Of a stretch of DNA of 64,000 nucleotides, positions 56,049 through 64,000 are shown piece after piece. The notes below the pieces were generated by a model. The model worked only from the letters and a program-made list of their open reading frames with translations, ran no database searches and was not told where the DNA came from. The stretch covers positions 1-64,000 of the forward strand of contig JAKJHY010000001.1 in NCBI GenBank assembly GCA_021648845.1, given 5' to 3'. Position 1 is the first letter of the stretch; each line of letters begins with the position of its first letter. The DNA comes from Mycobacterium sp. MBM (GTDB lineage: Bacteria > Actinomycetota > Actinomycetes > Mycobacteriales > Mycobacteriaceae). A program made the position numbers and the translations under genes.

Positions 56049-57299
56049 TCAGGCGATGGGATACGGCCACGGATTGAAGCGGCACGTCAGATTGTCGGCC
56101 TTCACCGATTCCGGATCGAACCGGGCGCCGTCGTTGTTGCTGGTGGAGAACGTCTGCTGCATCATGACCGGCGCCAACGCACCGTTCTCCGGGCACGGCT
56201 CGTGCTGGCGGTAGCCGATCGCGTGGCCCACCTCGTGGTTGACCACGTACTGCCGGTAGGACCCGATATCGCCCTGAAATGACGTGGCGCCGCGCACCCA
56301 CCGCGCCTCGTTGATGAAGACCCGGGCCTGATCCCCCAGGTAAGCCGGGTTGTAGCAGGACGCTTCCAGCGGGATGTCGTAGCCGCAGCCCTCCCGGATG
56401 GTCAGCGGCGAGGTCAGCGACACCCGGAAATCCGGCGGGCCCTCGGTGTCGTTGTCGACGCGCAGGAAGGCGAACTGAGGGTTGTGGGTCCAGCTCTTCG
56501 GGTTGGCCAAGGTCTCGCTGACCATCCGGGCGAATCCCTCGTCGCCGCCGAAGGACGCGGTGTCCAGACCGTCCTCGACCTCAACGGTGTAGGTGAACGT
56601 CTTCTCGGTGCCCTGGCCGACCTTGGGCGAGGTGCCCGGCACGATATGCCAGGTCTTCGCGCCGGCCTGGGTGAACGGGCCACCCCCGGGCAGGATGCCG
56701 GTGGGCAGGTTGGCGTCGAATTCGGTCAGCCCCTTGGGCGGCGCACCGACGATGCCGGTGCTCGGGGCGTCGATGGTGGGCGGGCCCTGTACCGGCCCCT
56801 CGGCGTTGACCGGGACGGCACCGGTACCGGTGCCGGTCACCGTTTGATACAGCACGATGCAGGTCACGACGACGAGGATCGGCAGCGCATAGGCGCGCCA
56901 GCCGTAGGTCGAGACGAAACGGCCCAGCCAGGTCTGCTTACGCCACTGCTGATGCTCGTCGCGGTTGGCCCGCGGACGGCCGAGATCCTCGGCCAGCGGA
57001 TCGCGCTGGGCGCGCAGCGGCTCACGCAGGTCATCGCGGCGGACGGGCATCCGTTCGGGCCCGGTGCGCCCGCCGCCACGCTGGCCGCGATAACGCACTC
57101 CGTGGTCGCCGGATCTAAACCCCGAGTCGCTGCGCTCCTGCCCGCCGGATCTAAACCCCGGGTCGCTGCGCTCCTGCCCGCTGGGTCTAAACCCCGGGTC
57201 GCTGCGCTCCTGCCCGCCGGGTCGATACCCCGAGTCGCTGCGCTCCTGCCCGCTGAACCGGGCACGGTCGCCGACGCGACGCCCCGGGTCGTAGGTCAC
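56049..57299 (-). CDS. DUF3152 membrane-anchored protein with metzincin-like zinc motif
   Basis: A 416-residue protein from GTG 57299. Residues about 16-63 are tandem 12-residue repeats (consensus SGQERSDPGFRP), a charged cytosolic segment follows, then one transmembrane helix (LPILVVVTCIVLYQTV) and an extracytoplasmic DUF3152 domain. The domain includes VVNHEVGHAIGYRQHEPCP, an HExxH motif with Gly and a further His (HExxHxxGxxxH), suggesting zinc peptidase activity. Paired Cys (EGCGYDIPLEASC and others) may form disulfides. Equivalent to Rv3207c. No substrate is known; the peptidase idea is motif-based. Confidence 0.85.
   Translation of the reverse strand: MTYDPGRRVGDRARFSGQERSDSGYRPGGQERSDPGFRPSGQERSDPGFRSGGQERSDSGFRSGDHGVRYRGQRGGGRTGPERMPVRRDDLREPLRAQRDPLAEDLGRPRANRDEHQQWRKQTWLGRFVSTYGWRAYALPILVVVTCIVLYQTVTGTGTGAVPVNAEGPVQGPPTIDAPSTGIVGAPPKGLTEFDANLPTGILPGGGPFTQAGAKTWHIVPGTSPKVGQGTEKTFTYTVEVEDGLDTASFGGDEGFARMVSETLANPKSWTHNPQFAFLRVDNDTEGPPDFRVSLTSPLTIREGCGYDIPLEASCYNPAYLGDQARVFINEARWVRGATSFQGDIGSYRQYVVNHEVGHAIGYRQHEPCPENGALAPVMMQQTFSTSNNDGARFDPESVKADNLTCRFNPWPYPIA
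57109..57255. repeat. four degenerate 36-base tandem repeats within the DUF3152 gene
   Basis: Four consecutive copies of a 36-base unit (one begins CCGGATCTAAACCCCGAGTC on the plus strand), encoding 12-residue repeats of the type SGQERSDPGFRP. Copies differ mainly at third positions and at Pro/Ser codons. The repeat is in frame, so copy-number change would alter only the cytosolic N-terminal length. Confidence 0.85.
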
Positions 57300-57435
57300 C
57301 GCACCAGAATGGCACAGCCGCGCCACCGACACGGGCACCGACACCGGGCGCTCCCCGGCGTGGGGTGCTCGTGCGGTAGTAATGTCGTGACGAATCGGCA
57401 GGTTCACCCGCCGGCTAGGCGCCAACCACGCCTGA

Positions 57436-58128
<693 letters not shown>

Positions 58129-58146
58129 GACCGGGCCAGCCGAACA

Positions 58147-58395
58147 CTAACTGGTCTTGATGGCCTCTGCGCCGACCCCGAAGCCGACCTTGCGGCTGTC
58201 GGCGGCACCGATCTCGACATAGGCGATCTTCGCAGACGGCACGAGGTAGCGGCGCCCCTTCTCATCGCTCAAGGCCAGCACCGAAGAATTGTCGCCCAGT
58301 GAATTCACGATCGCCTGTTCCACCTCGTCGGGTGTCTGCGCGGTGCTGATGATCAGCTCTCGCGGGCTGTCGGTGACCCCGATCTTGATGTCCAC
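58147..58395 (-). CDS. DUF3107 family small protein
   Basis: An 82-residue protein starting at GTG 58395 (VDIKIGVTDSPRELII), with a predicted beta-rich fold and YLVPSAKIAYVEIGAADSRKVGFG at the C terminus. This is the actinobacterial DUF3107 family, corresponding to Rv3208A. It starts behind AAAGGCCCGC. Convergent with the TetR gene (18-base gap). Function unknown; abundant and small in related species. Confidence 0.88.
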   Translation of the reverse strand: MDIKIGVTDSPRELIISTAQTPDEVEQAIVNSLGDNSSVLALSDEKGRRYLVPSAKIAYVEIGAADSRKVGFGVGAEAIKTS

Positions 58396-58608
58396 TCTGC
58401 GGGCCTTTCGGTTGGTTGGCGATGCGTCCAACAAAGGCTAGTGGACGCGCAGCCGATCGCGTCGCCGTGGTCGTTGCGCCGTGAGCGAAGCGCACTGATC
58501 AGACCGAGTCCGGACCGTGACCGGACCGCGACCGCGTCAACATCATCTGCCACTTCTGCCCCATTAACATCGGTTGAGTACGTGCCGGAACTATCTGGGA
58601 AATGGGTT

Positions 58609-59508
58609 ATGAGCAGGCAATATGCTCCCTACGCGAGCACCCGCGACAGCTACCCGGGCGGCTACCAATCGGCCGGCCTGACCGATCCCGAGGCCGATCA
58701 ACCGACCGGCTACCGCAGCGATCGCGAGCGCCGGCGTGCGGCTCGGCGGGGCGCCGGCTACGGACGCGTGCCCCGCAGGACCTACGCCGACTACGACAGC
58801 TACGACAGCTACGACAGCAGTGACCGCTATGACCCGGCCTACGCCGACGAGGCCGACACCGACTACACCGACTACCAGTTCCCGGCGGACTACCACGAGC
58901 CGCTGGACCGCCGCTGGATCTGGGTGGCCGGCGTCGCCGGCGTCATCCTGATGATCGCCGTCATCTGCACCGGCATCATCCTCGGCGGCGGGGACAGCGG
59001 CACCGTCACCGCCGGCGCCACCACATCGGCGGACCCCGAACCCACCACGCCGCCCTCGGCGAGCGCCACCCCCAGCGCCGCGGCGCCGGCACCGCCCGCG
59101 CCGTCCCTGCCGCTGGAGACGGTCACCACCGTCACCCCGAGCGCCACCGCGACACCCGTCCCGGCACCGGCACCGGCACCCACCGCGCCGGAGCCCGTGG
59201 TCGTGCCGGAGGCACCGGTGGCCGACCCCGCACTGGCCGCGCGCACCGTCACCTATCACGTGACCGGCAACCGCCAACTGATCGATCTGATCACCGTCAT
59301 CTACACCGACCAGCGGGGTGCGCTGCAGACCGACGTCAACGTCGCGCTGCCGTGGGTCAAGACGGTCACCCTGGATCCGGGTGTGACGCTGTCCTCGGTG
59401 ACGGCCACCAGCGTGGGCGGTCAGCTCAACTGCTCGATCGTGGACGGCAGCGGTGCGGCCGTCGCGGTCCAGGCCAACGACTCGATGATCGCGACCTGCA
59501 CCCGGTAG
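58609..59508 (+). CDS. membrane protein with MmpS-like C-terminal domain (Rv3209-like)
   Basis: A 299-residue protein. The N-terminal 100 residues are polar and Tyr/Asp-rich, with repeats of YDSYDSYD and an Arg-rich patch (ERRRAARRGAGYG). A single transmembrane helix (WIWVAGVAGVILMIAVICTGII) is near residue 103, then a long Ala/Pro/Thr linker to about residue 205, and a C-terminal beta-rich domain of the MmpS type (VTYHVTGNRQLIDLITVIYTD ... NCSIVDGSG). MmpS proteins assist MmpL lipid exporters, but no mmpL is nearby. ATG 58609; a GTG at 58582 is possible. Confidence 0.85.
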   Translation: MSRQYAPYASTRDSYPGGYQSAGLTDPEADQPTGYRSDRERRRAARRGAGYGRVPRRTYADYDSYDSYDSSDRYDPAYADEADTDYTDYQFPADYHEPLDRRWIWVAGVAGVILMIAVICTGIILGGGDSGTVTAGATTSADPEPTTPPSASATPSAAAPAPPAPSLPLETVTTVTPSATATPVPAPAPAPTAPEPVVVPEAPVADPALAARTVTYHVTGNRQLIDLITVIYTDQRGALQTDVNVALPWVKTVTLDPGVTLSSVTATSVGGQLNCSIVDGSGAAVAVQANDSMIATCTR

Positions 59509-59511
59509 CGG

Positions 59512-60228
59512 TCAGGCCAGGCCGAGTTCCTGCATGCGGCTGGCGTGGGTGCGCTGCAACTGTTCGAAGAACTCCGAGAGCTGCGCCAGCCCATCGCTGC
59601 TGCTGATCACCAGATCGACCAGTTCGTCGTGATCGGCCAGCACGAACTGCGCCTGGGTGATGGCCTCACCGAGCAGTCGGCGCGACCACAGCGCCAACCG
59701 GTGCCGTTGCCGGTCGCTGGCGGTGACGGCGGCGCGCACCTCGGCCACCACGAACTGCGAATGCCCGGTCTCGGACAACACCGACCGCACCACATCGGCG
59801 GCCTCGGCCGGCAGCGCATCGGCGATCTGCAGGTAGAAGTCGGCGGCCAGCGCGTCCCCGATATAGGTTTTGACCAGCGCCTCCAGCCAGGTGCTCGGGG
59901 TGGTCAGGCGGTGGTAGTTCTCCAGCGCGGGCGCATAACGCGTCATCGCCGGCACCGTGTCGACCCCGCGAGCGGCCAACGCCTCGTGCAGTACCTCGTA
60001 GTGCCGCATCTCCGCGGCGGCCATGCTGGCCATGTTGATCCGACCGGCCAGGTTCGGCGCCATCCGGGCTTCCTCGGTCAGCCGGTAGAACGCCGCAACC
60101 TCCCCGTAGGCGAGCAACGCGAACAGTTCGGTGACACCCGGATGATCCACCGACACGCCCGGCGTAGCAGGCTGCTCGGCGGGGACGACGGGCTGCGTTT
60201 GCGACGTCTGCGGCGTCGGTGAAATCAT
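59512..60228 (-). CDS. ferritin-like fold protein (MiaE-like, Rv3210c)
   Basis: A 238-residue helical protein. Two Glu/His pairs typical of a ferritin-like di-iron site are visible: MAAAEMRHYEVLHEAL near residue 72 and SETGHSQFVVAEV near residue 152, with further Glu residues in LAYGEVAAFYRLTEEARM. The family includes the tRNA hydroxylase MiaE, but in actinobacteria this protein is only called ferritin-like. The N terminus (about 25 residues) is Pro/Gln-rich and probably disordered. Divergent from rhlE. Confidence 0.8.
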   Translation of the reverse strand: MISPTPQTSQTQPVVPAEQPATPGVSVDHPGVTELFALLAYGEVAAFYRLTEEARMAPNLAGRINMASMAAAEMRHYEVLHEALAARGVDTVPAMTRYAPALENYHRLTTPSTWLEALVKTYIGDALAADFYLQIADALPAEAADVVRSVLSETGHSQFVVAEVRAAVTASDRQRHRLALWSRRLLGEAITQAQFVLADHDELVDLVISSSDGLAQLSEFFEQLQRTHASRMQELGLA

Positions 60229-60523
60229 GGCCCAACTCTAGTCCGGGGGCGGCGCAACGCCCGGGTGGAGGGTTCACCGGCTATCATGGGGTGCAGGTAG
60301 CGGTCTTCGAGCATCATGAACGACGCTTTTCACCGGGTCGCTACCCAAGAAATGTGCGTGCACGTGGTTCGGTCCGCCCACGAGAGGCAGGGCCCGACGG
60401 AGCGGTATCCCCACGTCAAGCTGGGAGTTCCCGCCTTTTACTCGTCATCGTCGTGCGCGCGTGGACGCGACGAGGATTGACAAGCGAAAGGCTGACGGCA
60501 GCGAAAGCTACGCCGACCACACT
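60229..60523 (+). promoter_or_regulatory. long leader region of rhlE
   Basis: A 295-base gap between the divergent ferritin-like gene and rhlE. A GC-rich hairpin (CCGGGGGCG ... CGCCCGGG) lies at 60243-60264, and TATCAT at 60282-60287 could be a -10 box, although no good -35 is seen. An in-frame GTG exists at 60461 but lacks conserved helicase sequence. A long structured leader for a cold-responsive RNA helicase is plausible. Confidence 0.35.
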
Positions 60524-62053
60524 ATGACTGCACTTGACAGCAAACCGACCATTTCCTTCGCCGAGTTGGGTGTCCGCGACGAGATCGTCCGGGCCCTCGC
60601 CGAGACCGGCAAGGAACACGCCTTCGCCATCCAGGAGCTGACCCTGCCGCTCGCCCTGGCCGGCGACGACCTCATCGGCCAGGCCCGCACCGGCATGGGC
60701 AAGACCCTCGCCTTCGGCGTACCGCTGCTGCACCGGATCTCCAGCGACGGCGGTCGCCCGCTGAACGGCACCCCCCGCGCGCTCGTCGTGGTGCCGACCC
60801 GCGAGCTGTGCCTGCAGGTCTACAACGACCTCGAACTGGCCTCCAAATACCTGCGCGCCGACGATGTCGAGGGCCACGCCGACCGCAAGTTCGCGGTGAC
60901 CTCCATCTACGGCGGGCGCCCTTACGAGCCGCAGATCGAAGCCCTGCGCAAGGGCGTGGATGTCGTCGTCGGCACCCCGGGCCGCCTGCTCGACCTGGCC
61001 CAGCAGGGCCATCTGCAGCTGGGCAGCCTGTCGGTGCTGGTGCTCGACGAGGCCGACGAGATGCTCGACCTGGGCTTCCTGCCCGATATCGAGCGGATCC
61101 TGCGGCTCACCCCCGACGACCGGCAGTCGATGCTGTTCTCGGCGACCATGCCGGGCCCGATCATCACGCTGGCGCGGACCTTCATGAACCAGCCCACGCA
61201 CATCCGGGCCGAGGCTCCGCAGTCCTCGCAGACCCACGACACCACCGAACAGTTCGCCTACCGTGCGCACGCGCTGGACAAGGTCGAGATGGTCAGTCGC
61301 ATCCTGCAGGCCGAGGGTCGCGGCGCCACGATGATCTTCACCCGGACCAAGCGCACCGCGCAGAAGGTCGCCGACGAGCTCGGCGAGCGCGGCTTCAAGG
61401 TCGGCGCCGTGCACGGTGACCTGGGCCAGATCGCCCGCGAGAAGGCGCTCAAGGCGTTCCGCGAGGGCACGGTCGACGTGCTGGTGGCGACGGATGTCGC
61501 GGCACGAGGCATTGATATCGACGACATCACCCATGTCATCAACTACCAGATTCCCGAAGACGAGCAGGCCTACGTGCACCGCATCGGACGCACCGGACGC
61601 GCGGGCAAGACCGGCATCGCGGTCACCCTGGTGGACTGGGACGAGCTGCCGCGCTGGACGATGATCGACAAGGCGCTGGGCCTGAACAATCCCGATCCCG
61701 TCGAAACCTATTCCAGCTCGCCGCACCTGTTCGACGAGCTGAAGATCCCCGCCGACGCGACCGGCTCGATCGCCGAGCCGCGCAAGGCCAAGTCCCGCGC
61801 CGACGGCGAGCGTCGCGAACGCGTCGAGCGCACCGAACGACCTGCCCGTACCCGCAACCGGACCCGCCAACGCACCCGCGCCGGCCAACCCGCGACCGGT
61901 CACCCGGAAGCCGATCCCGCCCCCACGTCGGCGGCCGGCACCGAAAAGCCCGCCGCCGACGCCGGGTCCACCGACTCCGACGGCGCCGACGCGCCGGCCA
62001 AACGTCGCCGTCGGCGCCGTCCCCGCAAGACCAGCACTCCCGCCGCCGGCTAA
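60524..62053 (+). CDS. rhlE: DEAD-box RNA helicase RhlE
   Basis: A 509-residue DEAD-box helicase. The Q motif (AFAIQELTLPLAL), motif I ARTGMGKT (Met in place of the common Ser), Ia VVVPTRELCLQV, motif II LDEADEMLDLGF, motif III FSATMPG, motif IV IFTRTKRTAQ, motif V ATDVAARGIDI and motif VI HRIGRTGRAGK are all present. The 100-residue C-terminal tail is Arg/Ala/Pro-rich and basic, likely RNA-binding and RNA-degradosome-associating. The ATG at 60524 matches the family start. The Rv3212-like gene begins at the next base, implying one transcript. Confidence 0.94.
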   Translation: MTALDSKPTISFAELGVRDEIVRALAETGKEHAFAIQELTLPLALAGDDLIGQARTGMGKTLAFGVPLLHRISSDGGRPLNGTPRALVVVPTRELCLQVYNDLELASKYLRADDVEGHADRKFAVTSIYGGRPYEPQIEALRKGVDVVVGTPGRLLDLAQQGHLQLGSLSVLVLDEADEMLDLGFLPDIERILRLTPDDRQSMLFSATMPGPIITLARTFMNQPTHIRAEAPQSSQTHDTTEQFAYRAHALDKVEMVSRILQAEGRGATMIFTRTKRTAQKVADELGERGFKVGAVHGDLGQIAREKALKAFREGTVDVLVATDVAARGIDIDDITHVINYQIPEDEQAYVHRIGRTGRAGKTGIAVTLVDWDELPRWTMIDKALGLNNPDPVETYSSSPHLFDELKIPADATGSIAEPRKAKSRADGERRERVERTERPARTRNRTRQRTRAGQPATGHPEADPAPTSAAGTEKPAADAGSTDSDGADAPAKRRRRRRPRKTSTPAAG

Positions 62054-63307
62054 GTGGTCGCGGCGAAACATCCCGGGGCGCGCCGCACCTGCCCGCCACC
62101 GGAACGCCGCACCCGCGGGGATCTGATCGCGGCCGCGGTGATTGCGGTGGTGGTCGCGGTGGCGGCGGCGCTGATCTGGTGGACCAGTGATGCGCGGGCC
62201 ACCATCAGCAAGCCGGCGGCCGAACCGGTGCCCAGTCTGGCACCGGCCGGCCAGGTCCCGGACGCCCTGCGCGAACTGTGGTCGACACCGAGCGCGAAGA
62301 CCACGCAGCCGCTGGTGATCGCCGGTGCGGTGGTGACCGCCGACGGCGGCGGTGTCATCGGCCGGGATCCGGCGACCGGCAACGACGTGTGGAGCTACAC
62401 CCGCGATCGCGAACTGTGCGGTGTCACCTCCGTGTACCAGTACGCGGTCGCGGTCTACCCGGACGCGCGCGGCTGCGGTCAGGTGAGCACCATCGACGCC
62501 TCGACCGGAAAGCGCGGCCCGGCGCGCACCGGCTACGCCGACCGCGAAGTGCGGTTGTCCTCGGACGGCTCCACCGTGCTCTCCGCCGGCGACAGCCGCC
62601 TGGAACTGTGGCGCTCGGACATGGTCCGGATGCTCGGCTGGGGCACGGTCGACGCCCGGGTCAAACCCGATGTGCCGCAGACACCGCTGTGTCGGCTCGT
62701 CTCGGCGGCCGCCAGCTCGTCGGCGGTGTCGGTGCTCGAATCCTGCCCGGAGCAGACCGAGATGCGCCTGACCCTGCTGCGACCATCCGACGAGGAAGAC
62801 ACCCCCGAGGTGAAGTACGAGCAGCAGCCCGGTGTTTCCGCCGATGCCGACGCCCGCGTGATCGCGGTGTCCGATACCACCACCGCGGTGTACCTGCCGA
62901 CACCCAAACCGGTGGTCAACATCGTCGACGACACCGGCACCGTCACCGCCAGCACGCTGCTGGACCGGCTGCCGTCCCAACAGGCGACCATGTCCCGCGC
63001 GGGTGACCTGATCACCTGGTGGACCGGCGATTCGGTGTTGGTCTTCGAGGCCGCCGGCCTGCGCTACAAATACACCGTCGCCCCCGCGCCGGGCGGCGCA
63101 CCGATCGGCCCCGGCGCCATGATGGCCGGAAAACTGCTGATCCCGGTCACCGGCGGCTACGACGTGTTCGATGCCGAGACCGGCACAGGGATACGGCATA
63201 TCGCGTTGGAACGCACGCCGACGGACACCGCGGTGGTGCCCGCCGTCGCCGGCTCCACCCTCGTCGAGCAGCGCGGTGACACCGTCGTCGCGCTGGGATC
63301 GCCCTAA
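62054..63307 (+). CDS. membrane-anchored beta-propeller-like protein (Rv3212-like)
   Basis: A 417-residue protein starting at the GTG directly after the rhlE stop. A short basic N terminus is followed by one transmembrane helix (LIAAAVIAVVVAVAAALIWW, near residue 24), then an extracytoplasmic region with repeated PQQ/WD-like blades: GVIGRDPATGNDVWSYTRDR, VSTIDASTGKRG, YDVFDAETGTGIRHI. Several Cys pairs could form disulfides. The conserved neighbour of rhlE in mycobacteria; function unknown. No catalytic motif visible. Confidence 0.85.
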   Translation: MVAAKHPGARRTCPPPERRTRGDLIAAAVIAVVVAVAAALIWWTSDARATISKPAAEPVPSLAPAGQVPDALRELWSTPSAKTTQPLVIAGAVVTADGGGVIGRDPATGNDVWSYTRDRELCGVTSVYQYAVAVYPDARGCGQVSTIDASTGKRGPARTGYADREVRLSSDGSTVLSAGDSRLELWRSDMVRMLGWGTVDARVKPDVPQTPLCRLVSAAASSSAVSVLESCPEQTEMRLTLLRPSDEEDTPEVKYEQQPGVSADADARVIAVSDTTTAVYLPTPKPVVNIVDDTGTVTASTLLDRLPSQQATMSRAGDLITWWTGDSVLVFEAAGLRYKYTVAPAPGGAPIGPGAMMAGKLLIPVTGGYDVFDAETGTGIRHIALERTPTDTAVVPAVAGSTLVEQRGDTVVALGSP

Positions 63308-64000
63308 CTAGACCTCGGGGGCGAAGGTGCCCAGCGCCTTGCCGGACTTCCAGTGCTTGAGCAAGGACTCGGCGAGTTCGCGGTACGCGTTGGCGCCCTT
63401 GTTCTTCCGGCCGGCCAGCACCGACGAGCCCGACGCGCTGGCCTCGGCGAAGCGCACCGTGCGCGGGATCGGCGGCGCCAGCACGGGCAGGCCGTAGCGG
63501 TCGGCGACATCGAGCAGCACATCGCGACTGTGCGTGGTGCGGGCGTCATACAGCGTGGGCAGCGCGCCGAGCAGCTTCAGGTCCGGATTGGTGATCTGCT
63601 GGACGTCGTTGACGGTGCGCAGGAACTGTCCGACCCCGCGGTGCGCCAGCGTCTCGCACTGCAACGGGACGATCACCTCGTCGGCGGCCGTCAAACCGTT
63701 GAGCGTGAGCACCCCCAGCGACGGCGGGCAGTCGATGACCACCACGTCGTAGGCATCCTCGGATGGCGGCGCTCCCGCGGCCCCGACGCCGAGCTTGGCC
63801 AGGGCGCGCTTGAGCGCGTACTCCCGCCCGGCCCGCATCAGCAGCATCGCCTCCGCCCCGGCCAGATCGATATTGGCCGGCAGCAGCGTCATACCCTCGA
63901 CGGTCGGGATCACGGCGGTGCTCGGTTCCACGTCCCCGAGCAGCACCTCGTGTACCGATACCGCCAGCTTGTCCGGGTCCTGCCCCAGGGAGAACGTCAG
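63308..64000 (-). CDS. ParA/Soj-type ATPase, C-terminal part only
   Basis: The gene begins beyond the right edge of the window; 231 codons are visible. They include DPDKLAVSVHEVLLGDVEPS, the Walker B-like VVIDCPPSLGVLTLNGL and VIVPLQCETLAHRGVGQFLRT, all characteristic of ParA/MinD-type P-loop ATPases involved in chromosome or plasmid partition. The deviant Walker A is outside the window. Equivalent to Rv3213c in position, which is not the origin-proximal parA. It converges on the Rv3212-like gene with no gap. Confidence 0.9.
   Translation of the reverse strand: MTFSLGQDPDKLAVSVHEVLLGDVEPSTAVIPTVEGMTLLPANIDLAGAEAMLLMRAGREYALKRALAKLGVGAAGAPPSEDAYDVVVIDCPPSLGVLTLNGLTAADEVIVPLQCETLAHRGVGQFLRTVNDVQQITNPDLKLLGALPTLYDARTTHSRDVLLDVADRYGLPVLAPPIPRTVRFAEASASGSSVLAGRKNKGANAYRELAESLLKHWKSGKALGTFAPEV

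Noticed and set aside
57109..57255. CRISPR array
   Set aside because: The repeats are contiguous 36-base units with no spacers, in frame inside a protein gene. No CRISPR array was seen anywhere in the window.
60416..63199. 927-codon minus-strand open frame
   Set aside because: Antisense to rhlE and the Rv3212-like gene; those two have clear family motifs.

Overview
The window looks like chromosome of a fast-growing, environmental Mycobacterium/Mycolicibacterium. It is GC-rich, many genes use GTG or TTG starts, and genes overlap by 4 bases throughout. The right half keeps, in order, the block known from M. tuberculosis as Rv3193c to Rv3213c: UPF0182, YlbL-type Lon-like protease, DUF2342 hydrolase, cyclodehydratase-like protein, ABC1 kinase, whiB7, uvrD2, mycoredoxin, nudC, K+ channel, adnB/adnA, lipV, alkyltransferase-like protein, TIGR02569, moeZ, DUF3152, TetR, DUF3107, MmpS-like, ferritin-like, rhlE, Rv3212-like and a ParA ATPase. 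Identifications rest on motifs and recalled family knowledge; no database search was run.

Region 1 (1-3300): the 3' end of a DUF222/13E12 HNH endonuclease gene, then a minus-strand TetR - cytochrome P450 - alpha/beta hydrolase cassette.

Region 2 (3303-21334): two long divergent sugar operons sharing a 288-base control region with three near-identical LacI-type operators. The minus operon encodes a CUT2 ABC transporter resembling YtfQ-YtfR-YtfT-YjfF, a LacI-family repressor, ribulokinase (araB), ribulose-5-phosphate 4-epimerase (araD), L-arabinose isomerase (araA) and a zinc polyol/alcohol dehydrogenase. The plus operon encodes a second CUT2 transporter (ChvE/GguA/GguB-like), a DUF3263 protein, galT, galK and an aldose 1-epimerase. 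Import and catabolism of L-arabinose and D-galactose therefore appear to be one regulon.

Region 3 (21374-31117): accessory DNA. It holds a secreted mycobacterial hypothetical protein, an IS5/IS427-type insertion sequence whose transposase carries a nonsense mutation, a maleylpyruvate-isomerase-like gene that converges on and overlaps an apparently truncated gene, and then a plus-strand cluster of DUF2188 protein, an unrecognised 206-aa protein, and a GajA (OLD-type ATPase-TOPRIM) plus GajB (UvrD-like helicase) pair, i.e. a Gabija-type anti-phage system. The cluster ends beside a tRNA-fMet gene, a typical integration site; no integrase remains.

Region 4 (31181-64000): a BBE-like FAD oxidoreductase, then the conserved core block. 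It includes antibiotic-stress control (whiB7 with its upstream ORF and attenuator), double-strand break processing (AdnAB), another repair helicase (UvrD2), redox control (mycoredoxin, NudC), sulfur-carrier activation (MoeZ) and RNA metabolism (RhlE).
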